This document shows, one piece after another, positions 45,761 to 58,500 of a DNA stretch of 64,000 nucleotides. The notes beneath the pieces were generated by a model that was not told where the DNA came from, ran no database searches, and was given only the letters and a program-made list of their open reading frames with translations. The position numbers and the translations under genes are program-made. Source of the stretch: Rhizodiscina lignyota (lineage: Eukaryota; Ascomycota; Dothideomycetes; Aulographales; Rhizodiscinaceae); contig ML978125.1 of assembly GCA_010015805.1 (NCBI GenBank), positions 806,001 through 870,000 on the forward strand, read 5' to 3'. Positions within the stretch are counted from its first letter, which is position 1; each line of letters begins with the position of its first letter.

Positions 45761-46243
45761 AGCAAGGTGTAACGTTTCAAAATGATCAACTCTTGCACTT
45801 CAAGGTAAGCCAGACCATATCTGAAGGTTTAACTACACGTTCTTTGGAGCGTATACTGCAGTAGTGAATCTTTGAAAATACTGTACGCTATACTGGCTAC
45901 AGTAGCATACACTGAGGCCGTCGGCCAAGGTGAGTAACGCCCAAGGCCGAGTAGTTCTTACACTTCGAAGCAAGCGATACCATCTCTAAAAGCTTGGTCT
46001 TACGCTCTTTAGAGCATTTACTACAATATCCAACTTTCGAAAACACTGTATGCTATATTGGCTGCCGTGGCTATACACCAAAGCCGTGCCGGGCAAGATG
46101 TAACCCTTAAGGGCGAGTAGTTCTGACTCTTTGAAGCAAGACTGCATCTAAAAGTTTAGTTATACATTCTTTAGAGTCTATACTGCAATAGTAAACCTTT
46201 GAAAATGCCTTACGCTATATTGGTTATAGTAGCTATACACCAG
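45761..46243. repeat. ~160 bp tandem repeat, three units
   Basis: Units run about 45761-45918, 45919-46080 and 46081-46243. Each contains a TTCTTTGGAG/TCTTTAGAG core followed by TGAAAATRCYKTACGCTATA-like and TRGCTATACACC blocks. A fourth member lies at 36-195. Divergence between units is high (estimated 25-35% by eye), so the array is old. There is no coding capacity. Confidence 0.75.
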
Positions 46244-46551
46244 TACGGATTGTCGTCGTAGGGCTGGGGCTCTATAGGATTCGGAGAGTTGAGTGCCCTA
46301 AGGGTAACTCGATAGGGAAAAGAAAACGGGAGTGTGGTAGCGACACCATAACAAGTGGTCATGGAACAAGTTTGTCTAATCGTTCTCATTTCATATATCC
46401 GAGAGCGCCTTCGCTTAACACTCGTGTCAAAAATGCTTATAAAGAGAAGGAACACATCCTCCAGTAGCCTCAATATAATTTAGAGACTAAAAAGTAGGCA
46501 ATGCCATACTAAAAGACTTTATGATACATGCTCCAATCGATTGATTGTGAT
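46244..46551. other. gap between repeat array and TAF2 3' end
   Basis: Short AT-rich sequence. No feature was recognised. Confidence 0.35.
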
Positions 46552-49500
46552 CTACTCCTTTTTACCTAACTTTAATTTCAACTTCACCGACTGCGACGGT
46601 GGTGTAACGCCATTGATTAACTCCATAAGCCGACGTTTTCCGACCTTCAACTTCACAATAAGCGACTTTTTGTTCGGCTGGCGAGCCCGAGGGGGGTGAG
46701 CAGGCGGCGGCGCAGGTGGCACAGGGGCAGGTGGTTGTACTGGTTGTACTGGTTGCACTGGTTGAGGTGGCACCACCGCCGGTGCCGGAGAAGCCTCTTT
46801 CTGCTTCTGCGTAATGCGAATAGTGGGATGTGGTTGCTTGACGTGGTCCTCCGTTGCGCGACGCTTGAGCTCGGGCGAGCCCTGGCGCTTCGCAGGCTGA
46901 GACTTTGTCGGTGGTGCGTATGGCTTCATCTTCGTCGTTCGGATCTTTTCGGTCTTAGAGAATCGAACCTTTCCGCCGCCGAGATGCTCAACACGCCAAT
47001 ATCGTGGGTATTGAAGAGTGACAACCAACTTCCCTTCACTTGGATCGTAAAGCACGTCGCAAAGATCAAGCAGTTCGACAAAGTCCTCGGCGCCAATACT
47101 GGGAGAACGCAGTGCCTGGAGCGTGGCATCTGCAAGGCCTTCGTCTTGACCGAGCTCGATCTTGAGAGCGCCCAAGGCCCCAGGAACGGTTTCTTTTCGC
47201 TTGAGTTCGGCTTGTCTTTGTTCTGTTGTCGACTGATCTTGTTCAACGATGAGACCACCATTCTGTTCCGGTATTGAGGCCTGTGTTTGAGGTTTGGTAA
47301 GGGAAGCATGTCCAAGGCCTAGCCACAGTGCGGTCCAAATTTGCTTTCGCATATACGGCGAGGTTTCGAAAGCAAAGCTCTGCACGATGTACTTCATCAC
47401 CGTTGGATTCGCCATAAATCCTAGCTGAGCAAGACCATCGAATGCCTTCACGCGGATCGAATCCGCGTTACCCGACCTGGTGGATTGCATAAAATCAACA
47501 CCCTTGCGTGGAATCGTCTTGCTCTGCATGAGAAGCTGCATGCAGTCCATTGACGTGACAGAGTGAATATTCTGATACGACGGTATCCACTCATCGATTC
47601 GTCGGTATCGCTCAATCTCATTGATTGCCTTCCTTTGAAATTCTGCTTCGGCAATGGCCGCCTCATCTTCTTCAAAGGAGAAATCGTATCTGGGTGCACC
47701 AGACTGAGATTTTGTGATAAGACTCTCTCCAAGACAGGACATGAGAATGGAGAGGTAGTAGCAGTCTGAGTACTCGTTGTTCGAGTTGTCGTTGAATTTA
47801 AGTTTGTCGACGAAGAACTGCTTGACGCGCATTGGGACCTTGCCATTGTTGTCTCGTACTCGAGCCATGGCGCGTGGAATGGCACATTGTATGAGATATG
47901 ATACCCGATCCGAGAAGTCGTTTGACCGTGTCATTAGAGAATCATTCAAGCAGAAGAACTCCTGGTATGCTTTCTCGAGATGATACAGGCCGATATAGTC
48001 TAGCTCTTCTCTTCCGTTCATGGCAAGGATATCTGCTGCCATCACTCGGATACCATGGAAGTATCGTCGGTCCATGAGGGTGCGGACACAGATTGCCGAT
48101 ATGAGAGGATGGGGGTGGTTTTGCGCTTGAAAGTAGAGGTATTGCATTGCCTGGAGTCTTGTTACTATGATGTATAGAAGGATAGAATGTAAGGACTCAC
48201 TTCGACTTGTGCTACAACGTCGTTATCCTGTTGCAGCTGCGAAACATACATGTAATGTGGCTGGTTGAACATGACTTTGGCGATCCACTCAAAATCTTTG
48301 TCGACGCGAATCCACTCATAGGACTCTTGAGCCATCTTCTCCTCATCCTCTTTGGACCAATCTGTCAATCGCCAATCCTTGACTTCTTCTTCTGATTGCA
48401 GTGTGTCACCAAGACAGTACAACAAGACATCGTCTTGGTTGTCTCCGGCCGTATCAATGCCCGTAGCTGCGGCCGCACGTTCTTTCTGTCGTCGACTTCG
48501 CTTGAGCCGCTTGTACTTGGTGTTGTACGGAATTTCGACTTTTGTAACTTGATCCTTGATCTCGACAATATGCTCGTAAGGTGTGCCATCAGCTTCATGA
48601 ATACGAATCGTCATTGGCCCTGTGAAGATCGGTTGGGTTTCGCTCCCGCCCACATCCAGTTGATCTTCTTTGACTCTGCGATGGAAATTCCCTGGCTCCA
48701 ACTTCTGCTCAACGATGGAATCCTTTTGCGACTGTCTGATAGTCAACTCCACCACAAGCTTCTTCTTGTTGAACCTTTGGGTGATGTAGAAGAGTGGACA
48801 ACCCGATCCATAGACCCACTGATCGAAGAAGGTATCTAGTTTCGAGTGGCCTACTTTCTCACATATTTTGAGGAAGTTTTGCGTCGAGATGGCACCATCC
48901 AAAAGGGCCTCGGTCTTCGCGTTCTGGAAAAGTCTCGCGTATATTCGGTTTACACCATTCCTACCAGATGCCTTTACAAGCCGCTGGTGGAGGATATGGA
49001 GGACCAACGGAGCTTTCAGCTTCATGAAGTCTCGCCATGCCGGAATCTGTGAGACGTGCTTGCCAAGCTCATGCAGAGATGGGCGATTCATGTCCGTGTC
49101 AACAATCTTGTCAGCAGCCATCTTATTCCGGAAGCGCTGCTCATTTTTGCCCCATAGCTCTTGACCGAAATGATCCGCGATGAAATGTTGGCCTCCGATT
49201 GCGATCCATTCATCTTCTCCTTCGCGTGGTATAACTGAAATGCCAATCCACTGTGCCGCAAGACCTCGTATCAGTTCACGAGTAACGTCGTCAAGTGGAT
49301 CCAAGATGTTCTCGGGAACTAGAAGGCGGGTACTGCAAATCGAAAGAGAAGCAGTGTCCGCTATGTTGGGCGCCAAGTCGTCTACAAAGCAGACTTTGTG
49401 ATTCGCAAAAGGGTAAACTCCGTAGTGAATCCCGATGAAGTCTAGCGCTGCTGCTAACGGCATGCACGTGTTCCGAATTTCTTCTGCTCGTCCGGGCAAA

Positions 49501-50549
49501 CAGAATCCGTGAACACGAGTAGCATTCGTGCCTAGCTTCTCGTCTTGATCACTCTCTCGGAACTCGGATAAGTTGACGTGCTCGAACGGGCCGATTGCAA
49601 ACCCGATGTGACGAGGTGCAACAAGGTTGTTAACTCGAAATGAGACTGTCTTGTGGGTTGGATCATTAGGATCGGTAATGTCGTCCGTCAGATCGCCAGA
49701 GCAAACCACGAGCATCTCCGTCGCCAGCTCTTCCCGGGTAAGTGAAATGATGTACTCGGACTGGTCAGTACCCGTCATCGAGTGGTCTCCGTTCGATTGA
49801 GTGACGCCATTGGGAAGATTGGAAGCTGAGGCAACTGCTGAAGGGGCTGGAGTCTTTCGAACTGCATCACCAAGTGTACGAGGACACCGAATAGAGATAT
49901 CCCATTCGTGACGTGACGAAGCCTTGTCGACACATGGAAATATGGAACATGCCGTACCAGCCAAGCTAGAGTTGTGGGTGTAGACATGTGGGTATCGATC
50001 GTCTCCGTCTAGAAGGCCAACGAAGTGGAGTCCGTCGCGGAAGGATGGTACTTCGAATTCGAGAGTAATGTCGAGGTTGACATACGACCCAACCATTTCA
50101 ATTCTTGGAACCGCAGAGTCAAGCACATCTCCATTAACAACTCCATTTGTTTGCGCATCAGGTCCGAGGATTAGAGGTTGCCGAGGAACTAGCGTTTGGC
50201 CGGCCTGCTTTATCTTCACTCCCCGTGGCATCGCTAATTCGAGCGCATCTTCTGGTTCCAGCGGGGCGAGCTTCAGCTCATCTTCCAGCCTCTCGCGAGC
50301 TATCTGGTGTTGATGTACCGTCCAGGAAGGGCGCATTTGTATTCGGGTGTATGGGTCGCTGTACTTCGGACTCACTGGGAAGCCTTCAATCTGCGCCTTC
50401 TTGATGATGCATTGTCGCGCATTAAGGCGTATGGTGTTTAGGTCTTGCGTCTTGGGTTGAATTGTGATAACCGTCTTTCCTTTCAGCGACCGTGTGACAA
50501 AGTCGACGTCGAGCTCAAGCTTCTGAGCTAAGACTGTGAATTCCTCCAT
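46552..50549 (-). CDS. TAF2: TFIID subunit TAF2
   Basis: Exons 50549-48201 and 48150-46552 (1315 aa, exact frame). This is a core-promoter-binding subunit of TFIID. It is a catalytically dead M1-aminopeptidase homologue: the N-terminal domain starts FTVLAQKLELDVDF and the gluzincin fold region includes NHKVCFVDDLAPNIADTASL. In place of the zinc-binding HEXXH helix is a non-catalytic stretch (IRGLAAQWIGISVIPREGED). Later, IYARLFQNAKTEALLDGAIS and VGHSKLDTFFDQWVYGSGCP match TAF2. The second exon encodes HEAT-like repeats. The C-terminus is Pro/Val-rich (VQPVQPVQPP) and then Lys-rich (VKLKVGKRR), probably disordered. The single intron is 50 bp. It is divergent from NOP14. Confidence 0.95.
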
Positions 50550-51160
50550 GTTTGACAAAGGGTGGTGGTTGTAGTTGATTTGGAGGAGTGGAGTGAAGAG
50601 GAGAGAAGAGGTTCGCGGAAGTGTAGCTGCAGCGCAGCTTTATCTCGCGATCCTCCGCAGTGTTGGTCTCCGAATGATCATCGCGCGAGAGCTTGCGTAT
50701 GCGCTCTAGCGCGGTGTTAGGTTTGGAGGTGTTCGGCAGGTGTACAGCGTGAAGCGGAGAATGCGTCAAACGATACTTGATTGGCAGATGAAAATGGCGT
50801 GAGCGGAGGAGGTAGGTGGACGGTGAGAGCCTGATGACGACTGTGTGTTTCGGAATTTGCTGGAGATTCGTGAAGGTCGCGTGGATGTGGGTTATGAACA
50901 TTTAAATCGAGAAAGCAGCGCCGGTCACAGCGCAACCTATTGTCGGAAGTGAGAATAGTTACGGAAGATTTACGGAATAACTCCGGCAGCGCTAGCAAGG
51001 GACAGCCTTAGGATGTGGAGCCGCAAAGCTTGGCATTCGAGGCTGCAGCACCTAGTTCTGCCGAAGGCGGTGAGCTCGGGTTTTTCGTCTTCGCATACGA
51101 TACTCCACGCGCAGTATAATGTAAATAACGACGCTTCAACGGAGCGACATTGCAGTTCAA
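50550..51160. promoter_or_regulatory. bidirectional promoter TAF2 / NOP14
   Basis: 611 bp between the two start codons. No motif stands out. ORFs that cross it lack domains. Confidence 0.4.
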
Positions 51161-53713
51161 ATGCCGCCGTCGCAACTCAAGAGGTTAAAAGCCTCGCTAC
51201 GTGAACAAGGCATCACGGGCCCGCAGAAATCGAAAAAGAATAAAAAACGCAACAGCGCCCCCGATGCCGAGCAGCGCATACGCCGAGATACAGCTCTTGC
51301 TAGCATTCGAGAAAGCTTCAATCCTTTCGAGGTCAAGCAGCCTACGAGACCGAGCAAATTCGGTGTGACATCGAACAAGACGCTTGCGGACAGCAAATCG
51401 AGCACGATATATGGCAGGCCAGGCGTCACGAAGAGTTTTGGGGAGGAACAGAGGCGAAAAACTTTGTTGCCCGAGCTCCATCGACGCAACAAAGTTGGAG
51501 GGATATTGGATCGAAGAATTGGTGAGAATGACCCGTCTATGACTCCGGACGAGCGGATGCTGCAGCGTTTCACTAGGGAGAAACAGAGAAAGAAGGGCAA
51601 TGTCTTTGATTTAGAAGACGATGCAGTGGAAGACGAACTCACACACATGGGGAGGTCCTTGGGACTCGATTCAAGCGGCATAGGGGCAGATGATTTTGAT
51701 GAGGAGATATCTGGAGACTCTGATGAAGATGAGCCCAGTGAGGGTGGTTCACCTAGTCGAAAGCGCACTTTTCAGGAATTGGAAGAGTATGACAAGGACG
51801 AGGAAGTTCCAGAGCGCAAGAAGACAAAGGCAGAGGTCATGAAGGAAGTCGTCGCCAAGTCCAAGCTTTATAAGTACGAGCGGCAGCAGGCCAAGGAAGA
51901 CGATGAGGATTTGAGGGAAGAGCTTGACAAAGGCATGCCGGATCTCATGTCTGTTCTCCTTGGGAAACGGATCCAAAGCAAACCACCACCTCCATCTGCA
52001 GAAACCAGGGATCCTATAGCAATCAATCCCGAACGACTGGCCATCATAAATGGTGCAGATAGAGCGACTGTCGAGAAGGACTACGATTCAAGATTAAGGC
52101 AGATGGCACTCGATAAACGATCGCAGCCGACGGAACGAACGAAGACAGAGGAAGAGAAAGCGGCGGAAGAGGCGACACGGCTACAAGAGCTGGAAGGAAA
52201 TCGCGTTCGTCGCATGAGAGGCGAGTCTATGAGTGACGAAGATGATGAGGATGCCGCTCCAGCGCACTCCGCTGCGATTGAGTTCGTGGAGGAGCCTGAT
52301 GACGCTGCTGTATTCGGCTTTACAACGACATCGAACAAAGAAGAGCCGCTTGGTGTAGAGGATGAAGATGATTTTATTATTGACGAAGAGCTGGTCGCAA
52401 GCGACTCTGACGCTGATTCCGTTGCCACATTTGGCGATGATGAGTCCGCAAGTGATGCATCAGAGCCTCAGGAGGTCAATGGAGAAAGAGAATTCGAAGA
52501 GGAGGAAGACGAGCTGATATCTGGATTGCTGAGCAAAACAGACCGGGAGTTATTTGGCAGAGACCATAAGAAGGCAGTAAGTGGAGAGGGAGAATCGAAG
52601 GAGCTCGCCTTCACCTATCCATGCCCACAGTCGCACGATGCGCTTCTTGAAGTCTTCCAAGGAGTTCCGATTATCGAAATCCCCATTGTCATCCAACGCA
52701 TCAGAGCGCTGTACCATCCACAAGTCAACGCTGGTAATAAGCAGAAACTGTGCGATTTCTCAACTGCCTTGGTGGCACATCTTGTCCATATGGGGTCCAA
52801 AGGGTCGCAGGCACCACTCAGTGTCACAGAAACAGTTGTACGACACATCCATTCGCTCTCGCGGACTTTCCCGGACGCCATCGCAAACGCGTTCCGGGAA
52901 CATCTTCGCGCTCTGCATACTAGGGCACAGATGACGCCAGGATACTTAGTCGTGCTTACGGCTATTGGGACCATTTATCCCACGTCCGATCATTTCCACC
53001 AAGTTGTCACGCCAGCCATCACCATAATAGCACGCTGGCTCGGCCTAACGATACCAAACAAACCAGAGCAATTTATCATGGGAGCGTATCTCGGTGCATT
53101 GTGTATCAAGTACCAGCAACTCTCGAAACGATACATTCCAGAGCTAGTGCGGTTCTCTATTCTGGCTTTGAGGTCATCATCCTGCCCCGATGATGTCAAA
53201 GCCTCTCACATCTCCAATCTTAGCGCCGCTGTAGACCTCTGGTCGACCAAATCAGCATTCACGGAAATCTTTTCCCCTGATGTCCTCGAGACTCTCACGG
53301 AACTCAACCACCCAGCCGTTCCTACGGTCCTCAACCGCCTCCGTATTCTCCTCTCTCAGTCCAAGCACACTCGCCGGCCCCTTGAGCTTCATCACTGGCG
53401 GCCACTTGCCATCAAATCCGCGGTGCCTAGATTTGAGGAGTCTTTCAACCCAGATAGACACTATGATCCAAACCGCGAGCGGGCAGAGGCGAGCAAACTA
53501 CGTGCCGAGTACAAGCGCGAGAAGAAGGGCGCCCTCAGGGAGTTAAGGAAGGACGCCAACTTCTTGGCAAGACAGCAACTGAAGGAGAAGAAGGAGAGGG
53601 ATAGCGCATATGAGGAGAAGTTCAGGAAGCTGGTGGCGGAGATTCAGGGTGAGGAAGGGAGAGAGAAGAATGAGTATGAGAAGGTTAAACGAGCGAGGAA
53701 GAGAGAGAGATAA
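51161..53713 (+). CDS. NOP14: nucleolar complex protein 14
   Basis: Single exon, 850 aa. It is a small-subunit processome component needed for 18S rRNA maturation and 40S export, working with Noc4 and Emg1. The N-terminus has basic patches (KKNKKRNSAPDAEQRIRR), the conserved NPFEVKQPTRPSKFGV block and RNKVGGILDRRIGENDPSMT. Long acidic regions follow (DEEISGDSDEDEP). The C-terminal half is helical repeat, with FTYPCPQSHDALLEVFQGV as the family signature and LRRDAN-like RELRKDANFLARQQLKE near the end. The C-terminus is Lys/Arg/Glu-rich coiled coil. No introns were needed. Confidence 0.95.
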   Translation: MPPSQLKRLKASLREQGITGPQKSKKNKKRNSAPDAEQRIRRDTALASIRESFNPFEVKQPTRPSKFGVTSNKTLADSKSSTIYGRPGVTKSFGEEQRRKTLLPELHRRNKVGGILDRRIGENDPSMTPDERMLQRFTREKQRKKGNVFDLEDDAVEDELTHMGRSLGLDSSGIGADDFDEEISGDSDEDEPSEGGSPSRKRTFQELEEYDKDEEVPERKKTKAEVMKEVVAKSKLYKYERQQAKEDDEDLREELDKGMPDLMSVLLGKRIQSKPPPPSAETRDPIAINPERLAIINGADRATVEKDYDSRLRQMALDKRSQPTERTKTEEEKAAEEATRLQELEGNRVRRMRGESMSDEDDEDAAPAHSAAIEFVEEPDDAAVFGFTTTSNKEEPLGVEDEDDFIIDEELVASDSDADSVATFGDDESASDASEPQEVNGEREFEEEEDELISGLLSKTDRELFGRDHKKAVSGEGESKELAFTYPCPQSHDALLEVFQGVPIIEIPIVIQRIRALYHPQVNAGNKQKLCDFSTALVAHLVHMGSKGSQAPLSVTETVVRHIHSLSRTFPDAIANAFREHLRALHTRAQMTPGYLVVLTAIGTIYPTSDHFHQVVTPAITIIARWLGLTIPNKPEQFIMGAYLGALCIKYQQLSKRYIPELVRFSILALRSSSCPDDVKASHISNLSAAVDLWSTKSAFTEIFSPDVLETLTELNHPAVPTVLNRLRILLSQSKHTRRPLELHHWRPLAIKSAVPRFEESFNPDRHYDPNRERAEASKLRAEYKREKKGALRELRKDANFLARQQLKEKKERDSAYEEKFRKLVAEIQGEEGREKNEYEKVKRARKRER

Positions 53714-53858
53714 AGGTGCTAGAGTAACTTGTAGACGTAAGTGGCAATATATATGCACATTCTCTCAAGTATAAAGCGCTTTTGGCCATAACTGGCTGTG
53801 GTGACTACCCTAAATACTCATACAAATTTAGTACATCAATGACATTTCTTTAGCTAAA
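53714..53858. terminator. convergent 3' region NOP14 / ACAT
   Basis: 145 bp between two convergent stop codons. AT-rich; probably contains both poly(A) sites. No precise signal is assigned. Confidence 0.35.
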
Positions 53859-55221
53859 TCATATATCTGCCACACCAATCTTCTGTACTATAATTCCCGT
53901 ACTTGCTCCTCCACCGTTGCATATAGCTGCACAACCAAACTCTCCATCCTTCAGCTGATGCAACAGCGTCGTCAATATCCTGCTTCCTGAGCTGCCTAAC
54001 GCGTGACCTAGGGCTATTGCTCCTCCTCTCACGTTCACGTTATCTTCGCCCAGTCCAAGTATCTGGGCATTTGCCTTGATGACAGCTGCAAAGGCCTCGT
54101 TGAACTCCCAGATTGCGATGTCTTCCTTCTTCAGTCCGGCTTGTTCAAGCACCAATGGTACGACCTTCGCAGGCGCAACGGGAAAGTCAATCGGATCGAT
54201 CGCAGCGTCTGCATAGCTTACTATCCGCGCAAGTACTCTCGAACTGCCTCCATACTCCTTTGCTAGGTCTTTCGACCCGAGAACAAGCGCGCTTGCACCA
54301 TCGCTCAACGGACTGCTATTCGCAGCCGTGACGCTGCCCTTCTCTGACCTATCAAAGACCGGCTTGAGCGTCGGCACCTTCTCCAGCTGGATCTTCTTCG
54401 GCTGCTCATCCTCCTTCACCATAACCTCCCCCTTCTTCCCCTTCACCGTCACTGGCACCACCTCCTCCGCAAACGCGCCGCTCGCCCACGCCTCTTGCGC
54501 GCGCTTGTACGACATGATCGCATAGTCATCCTGGCTCTTCCGCGAGATGTTGTACTTCCTCACCGTATTCTCGGCACAATTTCCCATATGGATCTGATTG
54601 TACACATCCCACAGCCCGTCGGCAATCAGCCCGTCCTTCAACTCGATATTCCCAAACGGCGGGAGCTGACTGCTCCGCGACAGATAGTACGGCACACGCG
54701 TCATGTTTTCCATACCACCCGCAATCAGCGCGTCCGCTTGGCCAAGCTGGATGCTCTGCGCTGCTAGTGTGACGGCCTTGAGCCCCGACGAGCACACTTT
54801 GTTGATCGTAGTGGCTTCGATGGTGTTGGGGAGGCCGGCAAAGATGGCGGCTTGTCGCGCGGGGGCTTGTTCCACGCCGCCTTGGAGTACTTGGCCCATG
54901 TAGACATGTGAAATGGAGGATATGGGGACGCCGGATTTCGAGAGGGCGGATTTTATGGCTGTGGCGCCGAGTTGGGGCGCGGGGACGGAGGTGAATGCGC
55001 CATTGAACTAGGAGCGGCGTTAGAAAGGCTGAGAGATGTATAACATGGGAACATACCACTCCAACCGGTGTCCGAGAGGCGCTGAGGATGTAAGCATCTT
55101 GAATCTCTTTGCTCTTCGCCGCCGTTGTCGCAAAGCTTCTTGACCTTTGCGCCGACAAAAGCCGAGGTTGTGATGTTCGAGGCAAGGAACGCGCTGCTGA
55201 ACGGAGAGTCTGTGAGGCCAT
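53859..55221 (-). CDS. acetyl-CoA acetyltransferase, mitochondrial type
   Basis: Exons 55221-55057 and 55007-53859 (437 aa, exact frame). This type II thiolase reversibly condenses two acetyl-CoA to acetoacetyl-CoA; in mitochondria it serves ketone-body and isoleucine breakdown. The presequence is Arg/Ser/Ala-rich ([20 protein letters not shown]). The nucleophile Cys is in [10 protein letters not shown], the His base in [16 protein letters not shown], and the second Cys in [14 protein letters not shown] is also present. There is no peroxisomal tripeptide at the C-terminus (ADI). The presequence separates it from the cytosolic Erg10 paralogue, which is expected elsewhere in the genome. Confidence 0.93.
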
Positions 55222-55571
55222 TATGAGGTCGTATACAAATAGGATACAAAAGACGGAAGGAGGAAATGACAGACGAGATCTGAAGAGTTGTCAATCCAGG
55301 AGAAGAAACTAATCACATGGAGCTCCAAAGGTCTGGTGCAGAAAGTGACGCTACGGAGATGGCGCTCCCCGCGAATAGCCGCGGAAACGGTTCCGCCCGA
55401 GCCTAGGCACAGGAGAGAAGATTAGGCACAGGAGAGAAGATTAGACACCGGAATCAACTCGGAATACATCTTGGGTGAATTAATGGTGAGATGCTCTCCA
55501 TTCCAAATGGCGCTTTTGACCAATCCGCTGAACCGCTTGAACGTATATGTACAGTTGTCATTGAATCAGAC
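55222..55571. other. ACAT promoter side, with a 19 bp tandem repeat
   Basis: 350 bp. Two exact 19 bp units (55404-55422 and 55423-55441, TAGGCACAGGAGAGAAGAT) occur upstream of ACAT and downstream of USO1. Confidence 0.5.
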
Positions 55572-58500
55572 TCAATCTACATCATCCTCTGCTTCTTCAC
55601 CTTCTCCCTCTTCCTCGTCCTCTCCCTCCTCTTCGCCATCTCCATCTGCATCTTCCATGTCCGATGTTTCCTCCCCAAGCTCCTTTAGTCGTTTCTGTAG
55701 GCTTCAATCAGGAAATGATCTCTTAAAGTGTCAAATGAGTGACGCTCACCTTGTCTTTCGTTCTCTTGTCCTCCAAATCAGCGAGGACCATCAACAAGTC
55801 ATCCTTTTCAGTCTCCGCCGCCTCCTTCTCTTCTTCCAAAGTCTTGATCTTCCCTTCGACCTCCTTCAGTTTCCCATCCTTCTCTTTCGCCACCTTCTGC
55901 GCCTCTTCCATCTTCTTTTGAAAGCCGCCAATCTCCGTTCGGATCTTCTCGGTTGCGCTCTTTGTGCGTTGCGCCATATCCAACAGTCCCGTGATCTTCT
56001 CATCCCGCTCCCTGACTTTAGCTTCTAGGCTCGCAACCTGCTGCTGTGCAGTCGCGAGCTCGGCTTTGGTGATGTCGAACTGGCCACGCAGATCGGCGAC
56101 CGTGCGGGACATGGCCTCGGCGCTGTGTTGTGCGGAGCTGTACTTCTCCTCTGCTTCGGACCTTGCCTTCTTCATAGATTCTAGTTCACGGGTATGCTGA
56201 TCCCTAGACTTAGCCATGTCCTCGGAAGCTTGTCGCTGTACTTGTTGGAGCTGTGCCTGGAGGGCTTGGTATTGTTGCCGAAACTGGCTCTCCATACCGG
56301 CAAGTTCTGACTTGTGAGCCTCTTCTATTTCCTGAGTATTGGACTCATGATTCTTCTGCAAAGCTTCGTTGATCTGCTTGATGCGAGCGATTTCTGTTGC
56401 CGAGGTCTCTTGAGCTCTACGGTGATCAGTCTCTTCCTGATTGAGCTTGCGCTCCATGGATATCATCTCAGTCTCGGCCTTTTGCAGTGCTTGTGTCTTG
56501 TCTTCAATTTGTGATCGTAGAGAGTCGACGAGATCCCTATCGATGCCATCTTGAGATAGATTGACTTCAAGTCCAGGATCTCTATCAATGGCCCGACTCA
56601 GACGACTGAAATTATCCTTGAAGAAGTCTACAAATGTAGAATCAAAGGTAACTTCTGGCTGTGCTCCTGGGTCTCCGCCTAGAGATCCCTGGGTGAGCAC
56701 TTCGAAATCCCGGACAAGCGGATGTCGACGCAGTTGCGCAAGTGCATCAAGATAGCGCTCTCTCCCCAGCGAGGACATTAAGATGGGTTGTAGCTTCCGA
56801 CGAGGTATAGGTGAGTCCTTCGTAGAGAACTCGTAAACTATACCCACGAGTACTGCACAGATACCGCGAGTGATCACCAGCTCTGCGTTCGTCTTCGAGG
56901 CGGTTTGCATTAGAACTTGTAGGCTGCTACCCTCTCCAAGGAAATCATTGACAGCGTCAGGGCTTTCAAAAAGCCACCCGCATAATAGCATAAGATAACC
57001 TGTGGTGATCCGTTCGTCGTCCCCTCTTTGAATGCCAGCAACAAGGTTGCCGGAAATTGCTTGGATGCAAGTCACGACCTCTTCCCCGCTCTCGGCGTCG
57101 CCCTCCACGAGCTTCATAGCCAGAGCTTTGGCTTCTTGATCCTCCGATATCAAGTAGAGTACAATTACGGCGGCGAACCAGTATCTATACGCATCGGTTG
57201 AAGGTGAGTTAAGTTGACCTCTAATTAGTATCGTTAAGACATTCGCCGTTTCGTCCTCGCCAGCAGCTTTATGGCCATCTATAGCTCGATTCAGGAAGTG
57301 GACTTTTATCTGTTGGTGGTTGTGGCAGTACGCTTTTACGCATTCACAAGCAGCGAATCGGGCCTCAAATGCTGAGGGAGAGGATTCTGAAAGTGTGAGG
57401 TCGAGTAGAGCATCGATGACATATGTTTTTGGCGCGCCATTGGCCAACGGCTGACCATTCGCCTGCTTTGGTTGCGACTGTGATGACAGTGGTACGACTT
57501 GGAGCTGAGCGAAGCCCTCCTGTAGCCGCGCATTACCTCTAATCATATCCGCACATGTGTAAAGCGCTTCCGCTCGAATCGGAAGAGCAGTAGTGCTGGT
57601 GAACGCTAGGTTCAGAATGAGTTGTATGAGGCCGTGTTTCTGGAACGCAGTCTGATTCAACTGTGTGCTCGGACTCCCCTTAGCGAGGAAGAGTCGTAGG
57701 ATTGCCAAAAGACCCCAAAGATTCTTGTCCTTCTGCGGGTTAGTCCAGTCATCGTCCTCGGTACTTTGTCTAGTCTGGCCTCCGGGGAGTAATTGTGACA
57801 AACGAACAACACACCCAGTCTCCCGGAAGAGCGATTGGTTCGAGTTGTTGTACCGCACGAGATTCGCAAGGAGTGAAAGACAGTCCTGAACAACTATACC
57901 ACCTTGACTTAGTGATCCTTCTAGCTCAATGAGCTTGAATATGCGTTCGAATGCATTCTCGAATGCGACGAGCTTCTGGAGCTCAGTGGAGGTTTGCGTG
58001 AGGTCGATGAGTAGGAGAAGGCCAGCTGTCAACAATCTTAGTTAGCAGATTGGATATTCAACGCTATTTCAGTTTGCGTACCATTTCGAATAGCATCTCG
58101 ACGGTCATCTAGAGTCGCCACTAATCGGGTTGTACCCAGTGGGGCCGAAAGGATACATTCTTGTGTACGCTGGGGTCGCAAAGAAGTGATAGCGGCAATC
58201 AATTGCAGCGAGTATAGTCGAAGATAGAACTCCTGTGCTTCGAGAAGGTCCAAAAGAATGGTTATATTATCTTGCCGCTATCATAAGCTCAGTACTGGCC
58301 CAGAGGTCAAAGGGCATCAGCCTACTTGTGTGAACTCATCTGCTAGCCACAATGCTATGTCCTCCGAAGCTTCAGGCTGTTCCACAAGTCAACCTCTGAT
58401 ACGCATTTGATCCTACGACACATACACTTCGCTCGTCTGGGTTGAAGAGCATAAGTAGCGTCTCCAAGACCACCTTGATGGTATCGACATCGTCAGCATC

